A stretch of 64,000 bases of DNA from positions 1,280,001 to 1,344,000 of the forward strand of contig NZ_CP022112.1 of the NCBI RefSeq assembly GCF_000730165.1. The letters are read 5' to 3'. Of this stretch, positions 21,799 through 30,784 are shown piece after piece (within the stretch, counting starts at the first letter, position 1; each line of letters opens with the position of its first letter). The notes under the pieces were generated by a model. The model had not been told where the DNA came from. It worked only from the letters and a program-made list of their open reading frames with translations, and made no database searches. The position numbers were made by a program, and so were the translations under genes. Source of the DNA: Nitrospirillum viridazoti CBAmc. GTDB lineage: Bacteria > Pseudomonadota > Alphaproteobacteria > Azospirillales > Azospirillaceae.

Positions 21799-24765
21799 TC
21801 ACCAGGGCCAGGCCGACAGCGCGCCGCCGCCGCCGGCCGTCCCTGGCATATCCGCCAGCATGAGCAGCAGCTGATCGGCGGCACGCAGGTCGGCGGTATC
21901 CAGCCCTTCCTGGAATCCGTCGCGCAGGGGCCGCAGCAGGGCCAGCGCCCGGGCCGGCTGCCCCTGATCCATCCACAGGCGGGCAAGGTCGATCGCGGCC
22001 CGCAATTCCCAGGCCTTGGCCGCCTGCCGGCGGCTCCACGCCAGCGCGTCCTGCAACAGCGCCTCCACCTCCGCCGGGTCGCGGTCGGGCAAGGCCCGCA
22101 GGACGTCGGCCTTGACGCGCAACAGCTCGGGCATGCTGAACAACTCGCCATTGCCGGCGCAGCGGCCGACGGCGGCGTCCACCAGATCCAGCGCCTCCTC
22201 CTGCCGGCCGCTGAGCATGAGGCCCTGGGCCAGCGCCAGGCTGAAGGTGGTGGTCAGCAGCTCATACCGGGCGGCACGCAGGCGGGCCAGGCTTTCCTCC
22301 AGCCAATCCAGCGCCTCGCCGACATGGCCCCGCTGGATGGCCAGCTCCCCCCGCAGGCCGCCACTGGCGGCGATGTAGGGGCCCAGCGCGTTGACCTCGG
22401 CGGCGCGCGCGAAGTTGGCCAGGCTGACCTCCGCCTTCTCCAGGTCCCCCGCCCACAGGTCGACCGACAGCGTCCACAGCAGCGCGATGCAGTGGGTCAC
22501 CGCGTGCTCCAGCCCCGCCGCCTCGCGCACGGTGCGGGCGGCCACGGCCCGGGCCTGGTCGGCCAGACCCAGCAGCCACAGCGTGCGGGCCAGCGCGATG
22601 CCCGAGCGATTGCGGTGATCGAAGCCAAAATAGACTGTCCACCGCCGGTCGGAGGGCATGCTCTGCCGGATGGAGAATTCCAGTTCCTGCCGCGCACGGG
22701 ACTGGTCGCCGGCAAGATGATGGGAAATACCAGCCAGGGAGGCCGCGACGGCCGCCGCCTCCGGCGTGTCGATCACCCCGGCCACCTTCACCGCCATGTC
22801 GGCCCAGCCATGGGCCGTCGCGTAGTCGCCGATCCTCTCATGGAAGATCTGCAGGCGGCCCAGAAGGCGCAGCTGGTTCCAATGGTCGCCCAGGGTGGTG
22901 GCGACGGCCAGCGCGCGGCGCAGCGCCGTTTCCGCCGCCTCGCTATTGCCGCGGGTGAACATCAGCGCCAGGCCCAGCGCCGCCTGGATCTCAATCTCCA
23001 CCGCCGTATCGCGGTGGCCGTCCAGGTGGGCCACGGCCCGCGCGCACCAGTCGCGGCATTCCACCAGCAGCGACATGTTGGTGAAAACAGGCACGCTCGC
23101 CGCCGCCAGGCGGACGGCCAGCGCCACGTCGCCATCGGGGCCGAAGCTCCAATCCAGGGCGCTGCGTATGTTGCCCAGCTGGCGCGAGAAGTAATGGAAG
23201 CGATCGAGGCAGCGCCGATCGGAAAAGGCCGGCTCCTCCAGCTTGGCCACGAAAAAGGCCGCGTGCCGCCGGGCAACGGCTTGGAAGGCCTGCGGTCCCC
23301 GGCCCAGCAGCTTTTCCCGGGCGTAGGCGCGTGTCATTTCCAGCAGGCGGTAGGTGCTGGCGTTGCCCAGCCGGTCGGGGGAGATCAGCGACTTGGTCGT
23401 CAGCTCATCCAGGGCCAAGACCGCCGCATCGGTGGGCACCTCCTCATCCGTCACCACCTGCAGCGCCGCGTCGATGGAGAACGGGCCCAGGAAGACCGAC
23501 AGCCGTTCCAGGGTCAGGCGCTCCGCCTCCGGCAGAAGGTTGTAACTCCAATCCAGGGTGGCCTGCAGGGTCTGCTGGCGCGGCAGGGCGGTGCGGCGCC
23601 CGGCCCAGGCCAGGCTGAACCGCTCCCCCAGCAGCTGGGCCGTGGCCTCCAGCCCGTGGGCCGCCACCCGCACCGCCGTCAGTTCGATGGGCAGGGCCAT
23701 GCCGTCCAGCCGGCCGCACATGTCGGACACCACCCGGACGGCATCGACATCGAAGCGCAGCGCGCTGTTGCCCGCCGACGCGCGCTCCACGAACAACGCC
23801 ACCGCAGGAAAGGCCAGCAGCGCGTCCAGCGACAGGCCCTCGACCGCGGTGTCGGGATAGGCCAGCGAGCCCAGCCAATGCACATGCTCCGCCCGCACGC
23901 GCAGGGGTTCGCGGCTGGTGGCAACGATGTGGACATGGGGCGCGGCGTCCATGAGACGTTCCACCACCCGCGACACGGCGTCCACCAGGTGTTCGCAATT
24001 GTCCAGGATCAGCAGCAGATGTTCCTGCCGGATATGACCCAGGATGACGGCCATGGGGTCTTCGGACTGGACCAGTGCCCCCAGCGCGCCGGCGATGGCC
24101 GAGGCCAGCAGGGCCGGATCCTCCAAGGTGGCCAGGTCGACAAAGCGCACCTTGCCGGCGAAGTGGGGCATCAGCATGTGCCCCACCTCCACCGCCAGGG
24201 TGGTCTTGCCCACGCCGGCGGCGCCCACGATGGTGAAAAGCGGCGTTTCGGGTATGCGGCCGGTCAGCAGATGCACGTCCGTGTCGCGACCGAAGACGCG
24301 CGGCAGACGGGCCGGCAGGCGGCCGGCGGCCTCCATGGAGTAGGACCCGCCGTCACGCGGCAGCGGAGCCGCGACAGGCGACGCCTCTGCCACCGGCGCC
24401 GCGCGCTGCAGGGTGGCGACGAAGGCGTAACCCACCCCCACCTGGGTCGCGATGTAGCGGGCGCCGTTCTCGCCATCGCCCAGGAGCTTGCGCAGGCCCG
24501 CCATGTGGAAGCGCAGGCTGCCATCCTCCACCACCACGTCCGGCCAGACCCGCTTCAGCAGGTCACGCTTGGCCAGCACGCGGCCGGGCTGTTCCACCAG
24601 GGCGACCAGCAGGTCAAAGGTGCGGCCGCCGATCTCGACCGGGGCGCCGTCGCGGGTCAGCAGGCGCTCGCCCACGGTGAGGCGGAAGGGACCAAAGGTG
24701 ACGGGGCCCTCCAGGGATGAGACCTGGATCGGGGGAATTTGGGAAGAGGAAGACATGTCGTTCAC
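21799..24765 (-). CDS. Winged-helix/P-loop ATPase/TPR transcriptional regulator
   Basis: A 988-residue regulator. An OmpR/CadC-type winged helix covers about 20-118 (FDLLVALVEQPGRVLAKRDL, VWPDVVVEDGSLRFHMAGLR, GVGYAFVA). A STAND-like NTPase follows, with Walker A GAAGVGKT at 181-188, Walker B LLILDN at about 250-256 and the sensor-like TSREPLRV. The C-terminal half (about 480-975) is helical and TPR-like. No receiver domain is present, so it should respond to a ligand or protein through the ATPase/TPR part. The GTG at 24765 has AGGCGG six bases upstream; an ATG at 24756 is the alternative. It diverges from the MFS gene at 24978 and is a candidate activator of the catabolic genes to the right; this is inferred from position only. 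Confidence 0.88.
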   Translation of the reverse strand: MNDMSSSSQIPPIQVSSLEGPVTFGPFRLTVGERLLTRDGAPVEIGGRTFDLLVALVEQPGRVLAKRDLLKRVWPDVVVEDGSLRFHMAGLRKLLGDGENGARYIATQVGVGYAFVATLQRAAPVAEASPVAAPLPRDGGSYSMEAAGRLPARLPRVFGRDTDVHLLTGRIPETPLFTIVGAAGVGKTTLAVEVGHMLMPHFAGKVRFVDLATLEDPALLASAIAGALGALVQSEDPMAVILGHIRQEHLLLILDNCEHLVDAVSRVVERLMDAAPHVHIVATSREPLRVRAEHVHWLGSLAYPDTAVEGLSLDALLAFPAVALFVERASAGNSALRFDVDAVRVVSDMCGRLDGMALPIELTAVRVAAHGLEATAQLLGERFSLAWAGRRTALPRQQTLQATLDWSYNLLPEAERLTLERLSVFLGPFSIDAALQVVTDEEVPTDAAVLALDELTTKSLISPDRLGNASTYRLLEMTRAYAREKLLGRGPQAFQAVARRHAAFFVAKLEEPAFSDRRCLDRFHYFSRQLGNIRSALDWSFGPDGDVALAVRLAAASVPVFTNMSLLVECRDWCARAVAHLDGHRDTAVEIEIQAALGLALMFTRGNSEAAETALRRALAVATTLGDHWNQLRLLGRLQIFHERIGDYATAHGWADMAVKVAGVIDTPEAAAVAASLAGISHHLAGDQSRARQELEFSIRQSMPSDRRWTVYFGFDHRNRSGIALARTLWLLGLADQARAVAARTVREAAGLEHAVTHCIALLWTLSVDLWAGDLEKAEVSLANFARAAEVNALGPYIAASGGLRGELAIQRGHVGEALDWLEESLARLRAARYELLTTTFSLALAQGLMLSGRQEEALDLVDAAVGRCAGNGELFSMPELLRVKADVLRALPDRDPAEVEALLQDALAWSRRQAAKAWELRAAIDLARLWMDQGQPARALALLRPLRDGFQEGLDTADLRAADQLLLMLADMPGTAGGGGALSAWPW

Positions 24766-24977
24766 AAACTGCCGCCTTTTCGCAGCGCGGTCGAGTCACA
24801 AGCCATCGCCCGGGCCACGGAGGGCAGGCCCCGGCCGGAGGCGCGCGGACATCGAGGACAAGTGTGTGGTGCTTTCATCCCTTCCCCGCAAGTTAGAGCA
24901 CGTTAGACCCTGTGAGACATAGGAATTCGGACCAGCCACCCGTATACAGCGGGCCCGGAACATGGTCAGTCTCAGCG

Positions 24978-26213
24978 ATGCGAACGAACTGGTATTGCAA
25001 ATTGGGAACCAATTCCCGCCGGGCATTCTGGACCTCGTTCGCGGGGTTCAGCCTGGATGCCATGGACGTGCAGTTGTACGCCTTCATGCTGCCCGTCCTG
25101 GTGGCCTTGTGGCATTTGACCCATGCGCAGGCCGGCCTGCTGGCCACAGTCACCCTGGTCTCTTCCGCCGCCGGTGGTTGGATCGCGGGGATGCTGGCCG
25201 ACCGGCTGGGCCGCGTCCGGTTGCTGAAGATCACCATCCTGGGCCTGGCCATCTCCACCTGTTTTTGCGGCCTGGCCGACGATTATGTGTCCTTCCTGGC
25301 CGCGCGGGCGTTCCAGGGGCTGTGCTTCGGCAGCGAATGGACGGTGGGCGCCGTCCTGGTGGCGGAGGCCGCGCCCCCGGAATTCCGGGGGCGCATGGTG
25401 GGTGCCGCGCAGAGCGCCTGGCCGGTAGGCTGGGGCCTGGCCGCCGCCAGCGCCACCCTGATCCCCGCGCTGCTGCCGCCGGACTGGGGCTGGCGGGCGC
25501 CCTTCATGATCGGGCTGCCGCCCACCCTGCTTGTGTTTTTCTACCGCACGCGCATGAGCGAGACCGAGGCCTTCCTGCAATTGACGCGCGCCCGACCCGC
25601 GTGGAACGGCATCTTCGCCGCCCCCGTGCTGCCCTCCACCCTCAAGGGCTGCCTGCTGACCACCGGCATGCACGGCGGCTATTGGGCCATCGCCACCTGG
25701 TGGCCGGCCATGCTGAAGGCGGAGCGGGGGTTTTCCACCGCCACCGCCAGCCTGTACTTCGGCGCCCTGGTGGCCGGGTCCTTCCTGGGCTACGCCTTCG
25801 GCGCCTGGCTGGGCGACCGCAAAGGCCGGCGGGAGACGCTGGCCAGCTTCGCCCTGGGCGCCACCCTGCTGCTGCTGGCCTGCACGCTCTATCCCGTGTC
25901 CGACCAGGCGCTGTTGCTGTTGAGCTTTCCGCTGGGCTTCTTCGCGCTGGGCATGTTCAGCGTCATCGGCGCCGTCCTGGCGGAGCTATACCCGACGGCG
26001 CTGCGCGGGTCCGGCCTGGGCTTCTGCTATAATTTCGGGCGGGGCATGGCCGGCGTCACGCCCTTGCTGATCGGTAGCAGCATCCTGGGTCTGGGGCTCC
26101 GCCACGCCATCGGCCTGTACGCCACCGCCGCCTATGCCCTGGTGGTGGTGGCCGCCTTCCTGCTGCCCGAGACACGCGGGCGGGAGCTGAGGAGCGCGCC
26201 GGCGGACAGCTAG
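24978..26213 (+). CDS. MFS transporter, aromatic-acid:H+ symporter-like
   Basis: A 411-residue MFS permease with about 12 hydrophobic segments. The first helix carries GFSLDAMDVQLYAFMLP, the acidic pattern of the AAHS (PcaK/BenK) group. LADRLGRVRLLK is the helix 2-3 motif, and LGDRKGRRETL is its repeat in the second half. The frame is open to a GTG at 24912, but the ATG at 24978 places the N-terminus just before helix 1 in the usual way; neither has a good ribosome-binding site. Its promoter is shared with the divergent ATPase regulator, and the DUF1348 gene faces it across 22 bp. It probably imports an organic acid. Confidence 0.87.
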   Translation: MRTNWYCKLGTNSRRAFWTSFAGFSLDAMDVQLYAFMLPVLVALWHLTHAQAGLLATVTLVSSAAGGWIAGMLADRLGRVRLLKITILGLAISTCFCGLADDYVSFLAARAFQGLCFGSEWTVGAVLVAEAAPPEFRGRMVGAAQSAWPVGWGLAAASATLIPALLPPDWGWRAPFMIGLPPTLLVFFYRTRMSETEAFLQLTRARPAWNGIFAAPVLPSTLKGCLLTTGMHGGYWAIATWWPAMLKAERGFSTATASLYFGALVAGSFLGYAFGAWLGDRKGRRETLASFALGATLLLLACTLYPVSDQALLLLSFPLGFFALGMFSVIGAVLAELYPTALRGSGLGFCYNFGRGMAGVTPLLIGSSILGLGLRHAIGLYATAAYALVVVAAFLLPETRGRELRSAPADS

Positions 26214-26235
26214 GACGGCGGCACGACCCCAAGAC

Positions 26236-26700
26236 TTACAGCCCCAGTTCCGACAGCGAGGGGTGGTCGGCGGGCCGGGCGCCCAGGCGCCAGCGCAGCA
26301 TGCGTTCGTGTTCCTGGATCGGGTGCTCGTTCACGCTGGTCAGGCGACGGCAGATCAGACCGGTTTCGTCATACTGCCACGCCTCATTGCCGTAGGCGCG
26401 GAACCAGGTGCCGCTGTCGTTGCGGAACTCGCTGGCGAAGCGGACGGCGACGCGGGCGCCATGTGACGCCCATAATTCCTTGATGGTCCGCATCTCGATC
26501 TCGCGGCGCCATTTGCGGGTGACGAAGGTCCGGATCTGCTCCCGCCCCCACAGGAAGTCGGCGCGGCTGCGCCAGTGGCAGTCTATGCGATGGCTGAGAA
26601 CCACGGCGTCGAGATCGCGCAGGTTCCAGCCATCCTCCGCCGTCCGCACCCGTTCGATCAGGCTGGGGTCCAGAACCGGCGCCGCGTTATGCGTGGTCAT
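26236..26700 (-). CDS. DUF1348 / NTF2-like superfamily protein
   Basis: 154 residues of the DUF1348 group within the NTF2-like cone-shaped fold. Landmarks: the helix AEDGWNLRDLDAVVLSH, DCHWRSRADFLWGREQIRTF, RFASEFRNDSGTWFRAYGNE and WQYDETGLICRRLTSVN. Members bind or transform small molecules, but the reaction for this group is not established. It is the last gene of a leftward run from the alpha/beta hydrolase and P460 genes (38 bp after P460). There is no signal peptide, so it is cytoplasmic. Confidence 0.9.
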   Translation of the reverse strand: MTTHNAAPVLDPSLIERVRTAEDGWNLRDLDAVVLSHRIDCHWRSRADFLWGREQIRTFVTRKWRREIEMRTIKELWASHGARVAVRFASEFRNDSGTWFRAYGNEAWQYDETGLICRRLTSVNEHPIQEHERMLRWRLGARPADHPSLSELGL

Positions 26701-26738
26701 GAGATGTCCTTAAATTCAAAGACGGCGACGCGGCCGCA

Positions 26739-27299
26739 TCAGGGCGCATACCGGGTGAAGACATAATCCCGGTCCGCCACCAGCGCCTGGTGGCAGCCCC
26801 AGCAGGTCTCATGCTGGGCCTGGTCGGCCGGCTTGCCGTTGACGAAGCGGCCGAAGCCCCAGCCGCCGGTGGCGGCGTAGCGCTTGCTGTCCTTGACCAT
26901 GATCTGCACCGTGGTCGCCGCCCCGGGGACGGAGGCGGTGGCGAATTCCGGCGACTGGGTATGCTTCCAAGCCAGCTTCACCAGGACGGTGCCGTCCGGG
27001 AACGGCAGCGTGCCCGCCTGGTAGGCCTTGATGGCCGTGGTGTTGCCCACGATGGCGCGCAGCTCATCCAAGGGCGCCGCCTCCTGCGCGGGTGCCACCA
27101 GTTGCCAGGCGCGATAACCCTCCGGGATGGTCACGCCATAGATGGGGGAGGCGGCGCCGGCATTGGCGCCATTCGGCCCCCCTTCAGCCGGCCCCCCTTC
27201 AGCCGGCGCCCCTTCGGCCGACGCCCCCGCCGGCGCCAGGGTCAGGGCCGTGGCGGCCAACGTGCCAGCCACCAGCAGCGCGCTTGTGAACAGTCGCAT
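26739..27299 (-). CDS. Cytochrome P460-family periplasmic haem protein
   Basis: 186 residues with a signal peptide (MRLFTSALLVAGTLAATALT, cleavage near GASA). A Gly/Ala/Glu/Pro-rich linker follows, then a P460 domain. The c-type haem site is the single CWGCH near the C-terminus, followed by the family's DYVFTRY ending; GGWGFGRF precedes it. Classical P460 enzymes oxidise hydroxylamine with a lysine-crosslinked haem, but most family members have unknown substrates. The ATG at 27299 follows GAGGGA; an upstream in-frame codon at 27326 is rejected because it would spoil the signal peptide. It lies 10 bp after the alpha/beta hydrolase, so they share an operon. Confidence 0.88.
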   Translation of the reverse strand: MRLFTSALLVAGTLAATALTLAPAGASAEGAPAEGGPAEGGPNGANAGAASPIYGVTIPEGYRAWQLVAPAQEAAPLDELRAIVGNTTAIKAYQAGTLPFPDGTVLVKLAWKHTQSPEFATASVPGAATTVQIMVKDSKRYAATGGWGFGRFVNGKPADQAQHETCWGCHQALVADRDYVFTRYAP

Positions 27300-27309
27300 G
27301 GCGCGTCCC

Positions 27310-28389
27310 TCACATCTTGTCGGCATCGATGACGGCGCGGACGAAGTCGTCGGGCGCCTCCTGCGGCAGGTTGTGCCCGATGCCGCCGGTCACCAGGCGA
27401 TGGGCGTACTTGCCGGTGAACTTCTTGGCGTAGGCCGCCGGCTCCGGATGCGGGGCGCCGTTGGCATCGCCTTCCATGGTGATGGTGGGGACGCCGATGG
27501 CGGGCGCCTGGGCCAGCCGCTTCTCCAGCTCATCGAACTGCGCCTCGCCTTCCGCCAGGCCCAGGCGCCAACGGTAGTTGTGGATGACGATGTCGACATG
27601 GTCGGGGTTGTCGAACGACGCCGCCGAGCGGTCGAAGGTGGCGTCGTCGAAGCCCCACTTCGGCGAGGCCAGGCGCCAGATCAGCTTGGAAAACTCATGG
27701 GTATTGGCGCCATAGCCGGCCCGGCCGCGCTCGGTGGCGAAATAGAACTGGTACCACCACTGCAGCTCCGCCGCCGGCGGCAGGGGGGCCTTGCCGGCGG
27801 CCTGGCTGCCGATGAGATAGCCGCTGACCGACACCATGGCCCGGCACCGCTCCGGCCACAAGGCGGCCAGGATGTTGACCGTACGGGCCCCCCAGTCGAA
27901 GCCGGCGACCACGGCCTGGCGGATGTTCAGCACGTCCATGAAGGCGATGGCGTCCACGGCCAGGGCCGCCTGCTCGCCATTGCGCATGGCGTTGGCGTCG
28001 CGCAGGCGCGTTGTGCCATAGCCGCGCAGGTGGGGCACGATCACGCGATAGCCGGCGGCGGCCAGCTTGGGCGCCACCTCGGCGTAGGCGTGGATATCAT
28101 AGGGCCAGCCGTGGAACAGCAGCACCGGCTTGCCATCGGCGGGCCCGATGTCGGCATAGCCCACGGTCAGGGGCCCGGCATCGATCCGCTTCAGCGACGC
28201 GAAGGGATCGGCGCCACCGGCCACTGGTTTCCCGGCGGGAGTACCCGTGGGAGTGGCCGGCGCCGCGCGGGCGGGCTCGGCGGTCCCCAGGGTGGCCCCG
28301 AAGGTGGCGGCCACGGCCGCCGCGGCGCTGGCGCCCAGCAGCTGGCGCCGCCGCTGGTCGATCTTGTCGAAGGGGTTCGTGAGGTTCAT
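27310..28389 (-). CDS. Tat-exported alpha/beta hydrolase, epoxide-hydrolase/dehalogenase-like
   Basis: 359 residues. The N-terminus has a Tat-like signal (DQRRRQLLGASAAAAVAATF) and a Pro/Ala/Thr-rich linker. The hydrolase domain has the oxyanion motif HGWPYD, an aspartate nucleophile in GFDWGART (Asp rather than Ser, as in epoxide hydrolases and haloalkane dehalogenases), and the catalytic His in GGIGHNLP. The lid region is around PELQWWYQFYFATERGR-type aromatic segments. It is upstream of and nearly contiguous with the P460 and DUF1348 genes. Likely a periplasmic epoxide or halide hydrolase; the substrate is unknown. Confidence 0.87.
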   Translation of the reverse strand: MNLTNPFDKIDQRRRQLLGASAAAAVAATFGATLGTAEPARAAPATPTGTPAGKPVAGGADPFASLKRIDAGPLTVGYADIGPADGKPVLLFHGWPYDIHAYAEVAPKLAAAGYRVIVPHLRGYGTTRLRDANAMRNGEQAALAVDAIAFMDVLNIRQAVVAGFDWGARTVNILAALWPERCRAMVSVSGYLIGSQAAGKAPLPPAAELQWWYQFYFATERGRAGYGANTHEFSKLIWRLASPKWGFDDATFDRSAASFDNPDHVDIVIHNYRWRLGLAEGEAQFDELEKRLAQAPAIGVPTITMEGDANGAPHPEPAAYAKKFTGKYAHRLVTGGIGHNLPQEAPDDFVRAVIDADKM

Positions 28390-28502
28390 GACCCAATCAC
28401 CTTTGATCCGGCGGGGGGTGTCCCGTCCCGCCCGCGTTGCATTTTCGTCAGGGCCCAGGATAGCGATCGGTGCCGGACAGGCCCGTTATGTGTCGTGAGA
28501 CC

Positions 28503-29930
28503 TTATGAGCGGGCCGCCCCGATGACGGCTTTCAGCTCCAGATGCGCCTCGATGCCGAAGGCGCCATATTCCCGCCCCACGCCGGATTGCTTGAAACCGC
28601 CGAAGGGGGCCAGGGGCTCGTGCGTCAGGGCGTTGATCGCCACCCGGCCGGCATCGACGCGGTCGGCGATGGCCCGCGCCCGACCCATGTCCTGGCCGAT
28701 GATGTAGGCGTGCAGTCCGTAGGGCGTGTCGTTGGCGATGGCCACGGCGTGGTCGTCATCGTCATAGGCGATGACGCACAGCACGGGGCCGAAGATTTCC
28801 TCCCGAGCGATGGTCATGTCGTTGGTCACGTCCGCGAAGATGGTGGGCTGGACGAAATAGCCACGCGTGATGCCTTCCGGCCGGCCGGGACCGCCGGTAA
28901 CCAGCCGCGCGCCCTCCTCCAGGCCCTTGCGGATATAGGCCTGGACGCGATCGTACTGGCGGTGGTTCACCAGGGGCCCCAGGGTGGTGCGCGCGATCCG
29001 GGGGTCGCCGGGCACCACGTCCCGCATCGCGACCCGGAGTGCCTCGCAAAAAGCGTCCACACGGGCGCGGGGCACCAGGATGCGGGTGCCGGCGATGCAG
29101 GCCTGGCCGTTGTTGGCATAGCCGATGGACAGGGCCAGCGCCGCCGCCTTGGCCAGGTCGGCGTCGTCCATGACGATGGTCGGCGACTTGCCGCCCAGTT
29201 CGAGGGTCACACGGGCCATGCGCTCCGCCGCCGTGCGCAGGATGGATTTGCCCACGGGCGTGGACCCGGTGAAGGAGATTTTGCAGACATCAGGATGGGC
29301 GGCCAGGGCCTGGCCCGCCACGACGCCACGACCGTTGACGACATTGACGACACCGGCCGGGGCACCCGCCGCGTGCAGGCATTCGGTGAACAGTTGCACC
29401 TGCCAGGCGCTGTATTCACTGGGCTTGACCACCACCGGGCAGCCGGCCGCCAGCGCCCCCGCCATTTTCACGCTGATGGCGTTGTAGACGCTGTTCCAGG
29501 GCACGATGTGCGTAGCGACGCCCACAGCCTGGGCCACCACCTCCACCTCATTGATGCGGCGGGTGAAGGCGTAGTCCTCCAGCAGCGTGGCGGCGGCCAG
29601 AAAATTGTTCGCCGCCAGGCCGGCGCGCCAGCGCGCCTGCTCGATGGGACCGCCATATTCCAGGATGGTGGCTTCGGTCAGGTCGTCGGCGCGGCGGCGC
29701 ACCGCCTCCGCCAGGGCGTTCAGCAGGTCCATACGTTCCTGCCGGCCGCTGCGCGACCAGGTGGGGAAGGCCCCGACGGCGCTGGCCACCGCCCGCCGGG
29801 CATCCTCCTCATCCGCCAGGACCAGAACGCCCATGGGCGCTTCGGTCGTGGGGTTGAGCAACAGCAGTTCCTCGCGGCCATGGGCCGGCTGGAACGTGCC
29901 GCCGATATAGACTGTGTCGATGCGGTACAT
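28503..29930 (-). CDS. NAD(P)-dependent aldehyde dehydrogenase
   Basis: A 475-residue ALDH-superfamily enzyme that oxidises an aldehyde to an acid. It has the usual length, the cofactor and catalytic Glu segment LELGGKSPTIVM, the catalytic Cys in NNGQACIAGTRI, the substrate-side FTGSTPVGKSI, and the C-terminal EEIFGPVLCVI and FGGFKQSGVGREYG. The ATG start opens MYRIDTVYIGG. It is flanked by alpha/beta hydrolases on the same strand (113 bp to the left, 22 bp to the right). This supports a pathway in which a hydrolase product is oxidised. Confidence 0.95.
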   Translation of the reverse strand: MYRIDTVYIGGTFQPAHGREELLLLNPTTEAPMGVLVLADEEDARRAVASAVGAFPTWSRSGRQERMDLLNALAEAVRRRADDLTEATILEYGGPIEQARWRAGLAANNFLAAATLLEDYAFTRRINEVEVVAQAVGVATHIVPWNSVYNAISVKMAGALAAGCPVVVKPSEYSAWQVQLFTECLHAAGAPAGVVNVVNGRGVVAGQALAAHPDVCKISFTGSTPVGKSILRTAAERMARVTLELGGKSPTIVMDDADLAKAAALALSIGYANNGQACIAGTRILVPRARVDAFCEALRVAMRDVVPGDPRIARTTLGPLVNHRQYDRVQAYIRKGLEEGARLVTGGPGRPEGITRGYFVQPTIFADVTNDMTIAREEIFGPVLCVIAYDDDDHAVAIANDTPYGLHAYIIGQDMGRARAIADRVDAGRVAINALTHEPLAPFGGFKQSGVGREYGAFGIEAHLELKAVIGAARS

Positions 29931-29952
29931 GGACCTTCCCCCTTTCCTGCAA

Positions 29953-30744
29953 TCAGGGCGCCGGGCTGGCGGCCGCCTTTTCGATCAGGGCGGCGACGGT
30001 GCCGGGATGCGACACCATCACGACGTGGGAGCCGCCCTTGACCACCACCGTCCCGTGGGAATGCGCCCGCTCGGCCATGAAGGCCAGGGCCTGGGGTGGG
30101 ATGTTCCTGTCCTGGTCGCCATAGACGAACCAGGACGGGACGTGGTGCCAGGCGCCCTCGCCCGACGCCTCGCCCAGGGCGGCCTGGGCGATGGGGCGCT
30201 GCGTCGCGGCCATCAGCTTGGCCTCCGCCGCCGGCAGGTCGGCGGCGAACTGGTCGGGGAAGCGTTCCTGTTGGATATAGAGGTCCTTGCCCCCGTCCGA
30301 CAGGGTCACGGCCGGGGCCAAGGTGGGGGCCAGCGTGCTGCCGGGGAACTTGCCGCTGAGGCCGGCCGCCGTCTCCCCCGTGTCGGGCGCGAAGGCGGCC
30401 ACGAACACCAGGGACCGCACGTTGGCCTTGCCGTTGGCCGCTTCGCTGATGACGGAACCGCCATAGGAATGGCCGACCAGCACCACCGGCCCCGGGATGC
30501 TGGCCACGACGTCGGCCACGGCGGTGGCATCGCTTTTAACACCGCGCAGCGGGTTGGCGGCGGCCACCACCGGATAGCCGTCCTTTTCCAGGATGCGGAT
30601 GACACCGTTCCAGCTGGACGCGTCGGCGAAGGCGCCGTGCACCAGGACGATGGTGGGCTTCGGGGGCTTGGCGACCATTTCGGCGGCGGCGACGCCGGCC
30701 GTCAGCAGCGCCACCGCGGTGGCGGCGGCGAAGAGCTTCTTCAT
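29953..30744 (-). CDS. Secreted alpha/beta hydrolase
   Basis: 263 residues. A signal peptide (MKKLFAAATAVALLTAGVAA) leads into a compact alpha/beta hydrolase. It has VLVHGAFADASSW at the oxyanion hole, the Ser nucleophile in VLVGHSYGGSVI, the acid in YGDQDRNIP and the His in GGSHVVMVSHPG. It resembles the EstC/salicylate-esterase-like group of small hydrolases. Two ATGs (30750 and 30744) are possible; the second has AAGGA at better spacing. It lies 40 bp after the epoxide-hydrolase-like gene and 22 bp before the ALDH gene, so it is part of the same operon. Confidence 0.9.
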   Translation of the reverse strand: MKKLFAAATAVALLTAGVAAAEMVAKPPKPTIVLVHGAFADASSWNGVIRILEKDGYPVVAAANPLRGVKSDATAVADVVASIPGPVVLVGHSYGGSVISEAANGKANVRSLVFVAAFAPDTGETAAGLSGKFPGSTLAPTLAPAVTLSDGGKDLYIQQERFPDQFAADLPAAEAKLMAATQRPIAQAALGEASGEGAWHHVPSWFVYGDQDRNIPPQALAFMAERAHSHGTVVVKGGSHVVMVSHPGTVAALIEKAAASPAP

Positions 30745-30784
30745 GATCATTTCCTTGAGAGGGAAAAGGGAGAGAGAGGGTCGG

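Noticed and set aside
21439-24720. 1,093-codon open frame antisense to the wHTH-ATPase regulator
   Set aside because: GC-rich third-position effect; the translation is low-complexity Gln/Gly/Arg/His-rich, while the other strand has a winged helix and Walker motifs.
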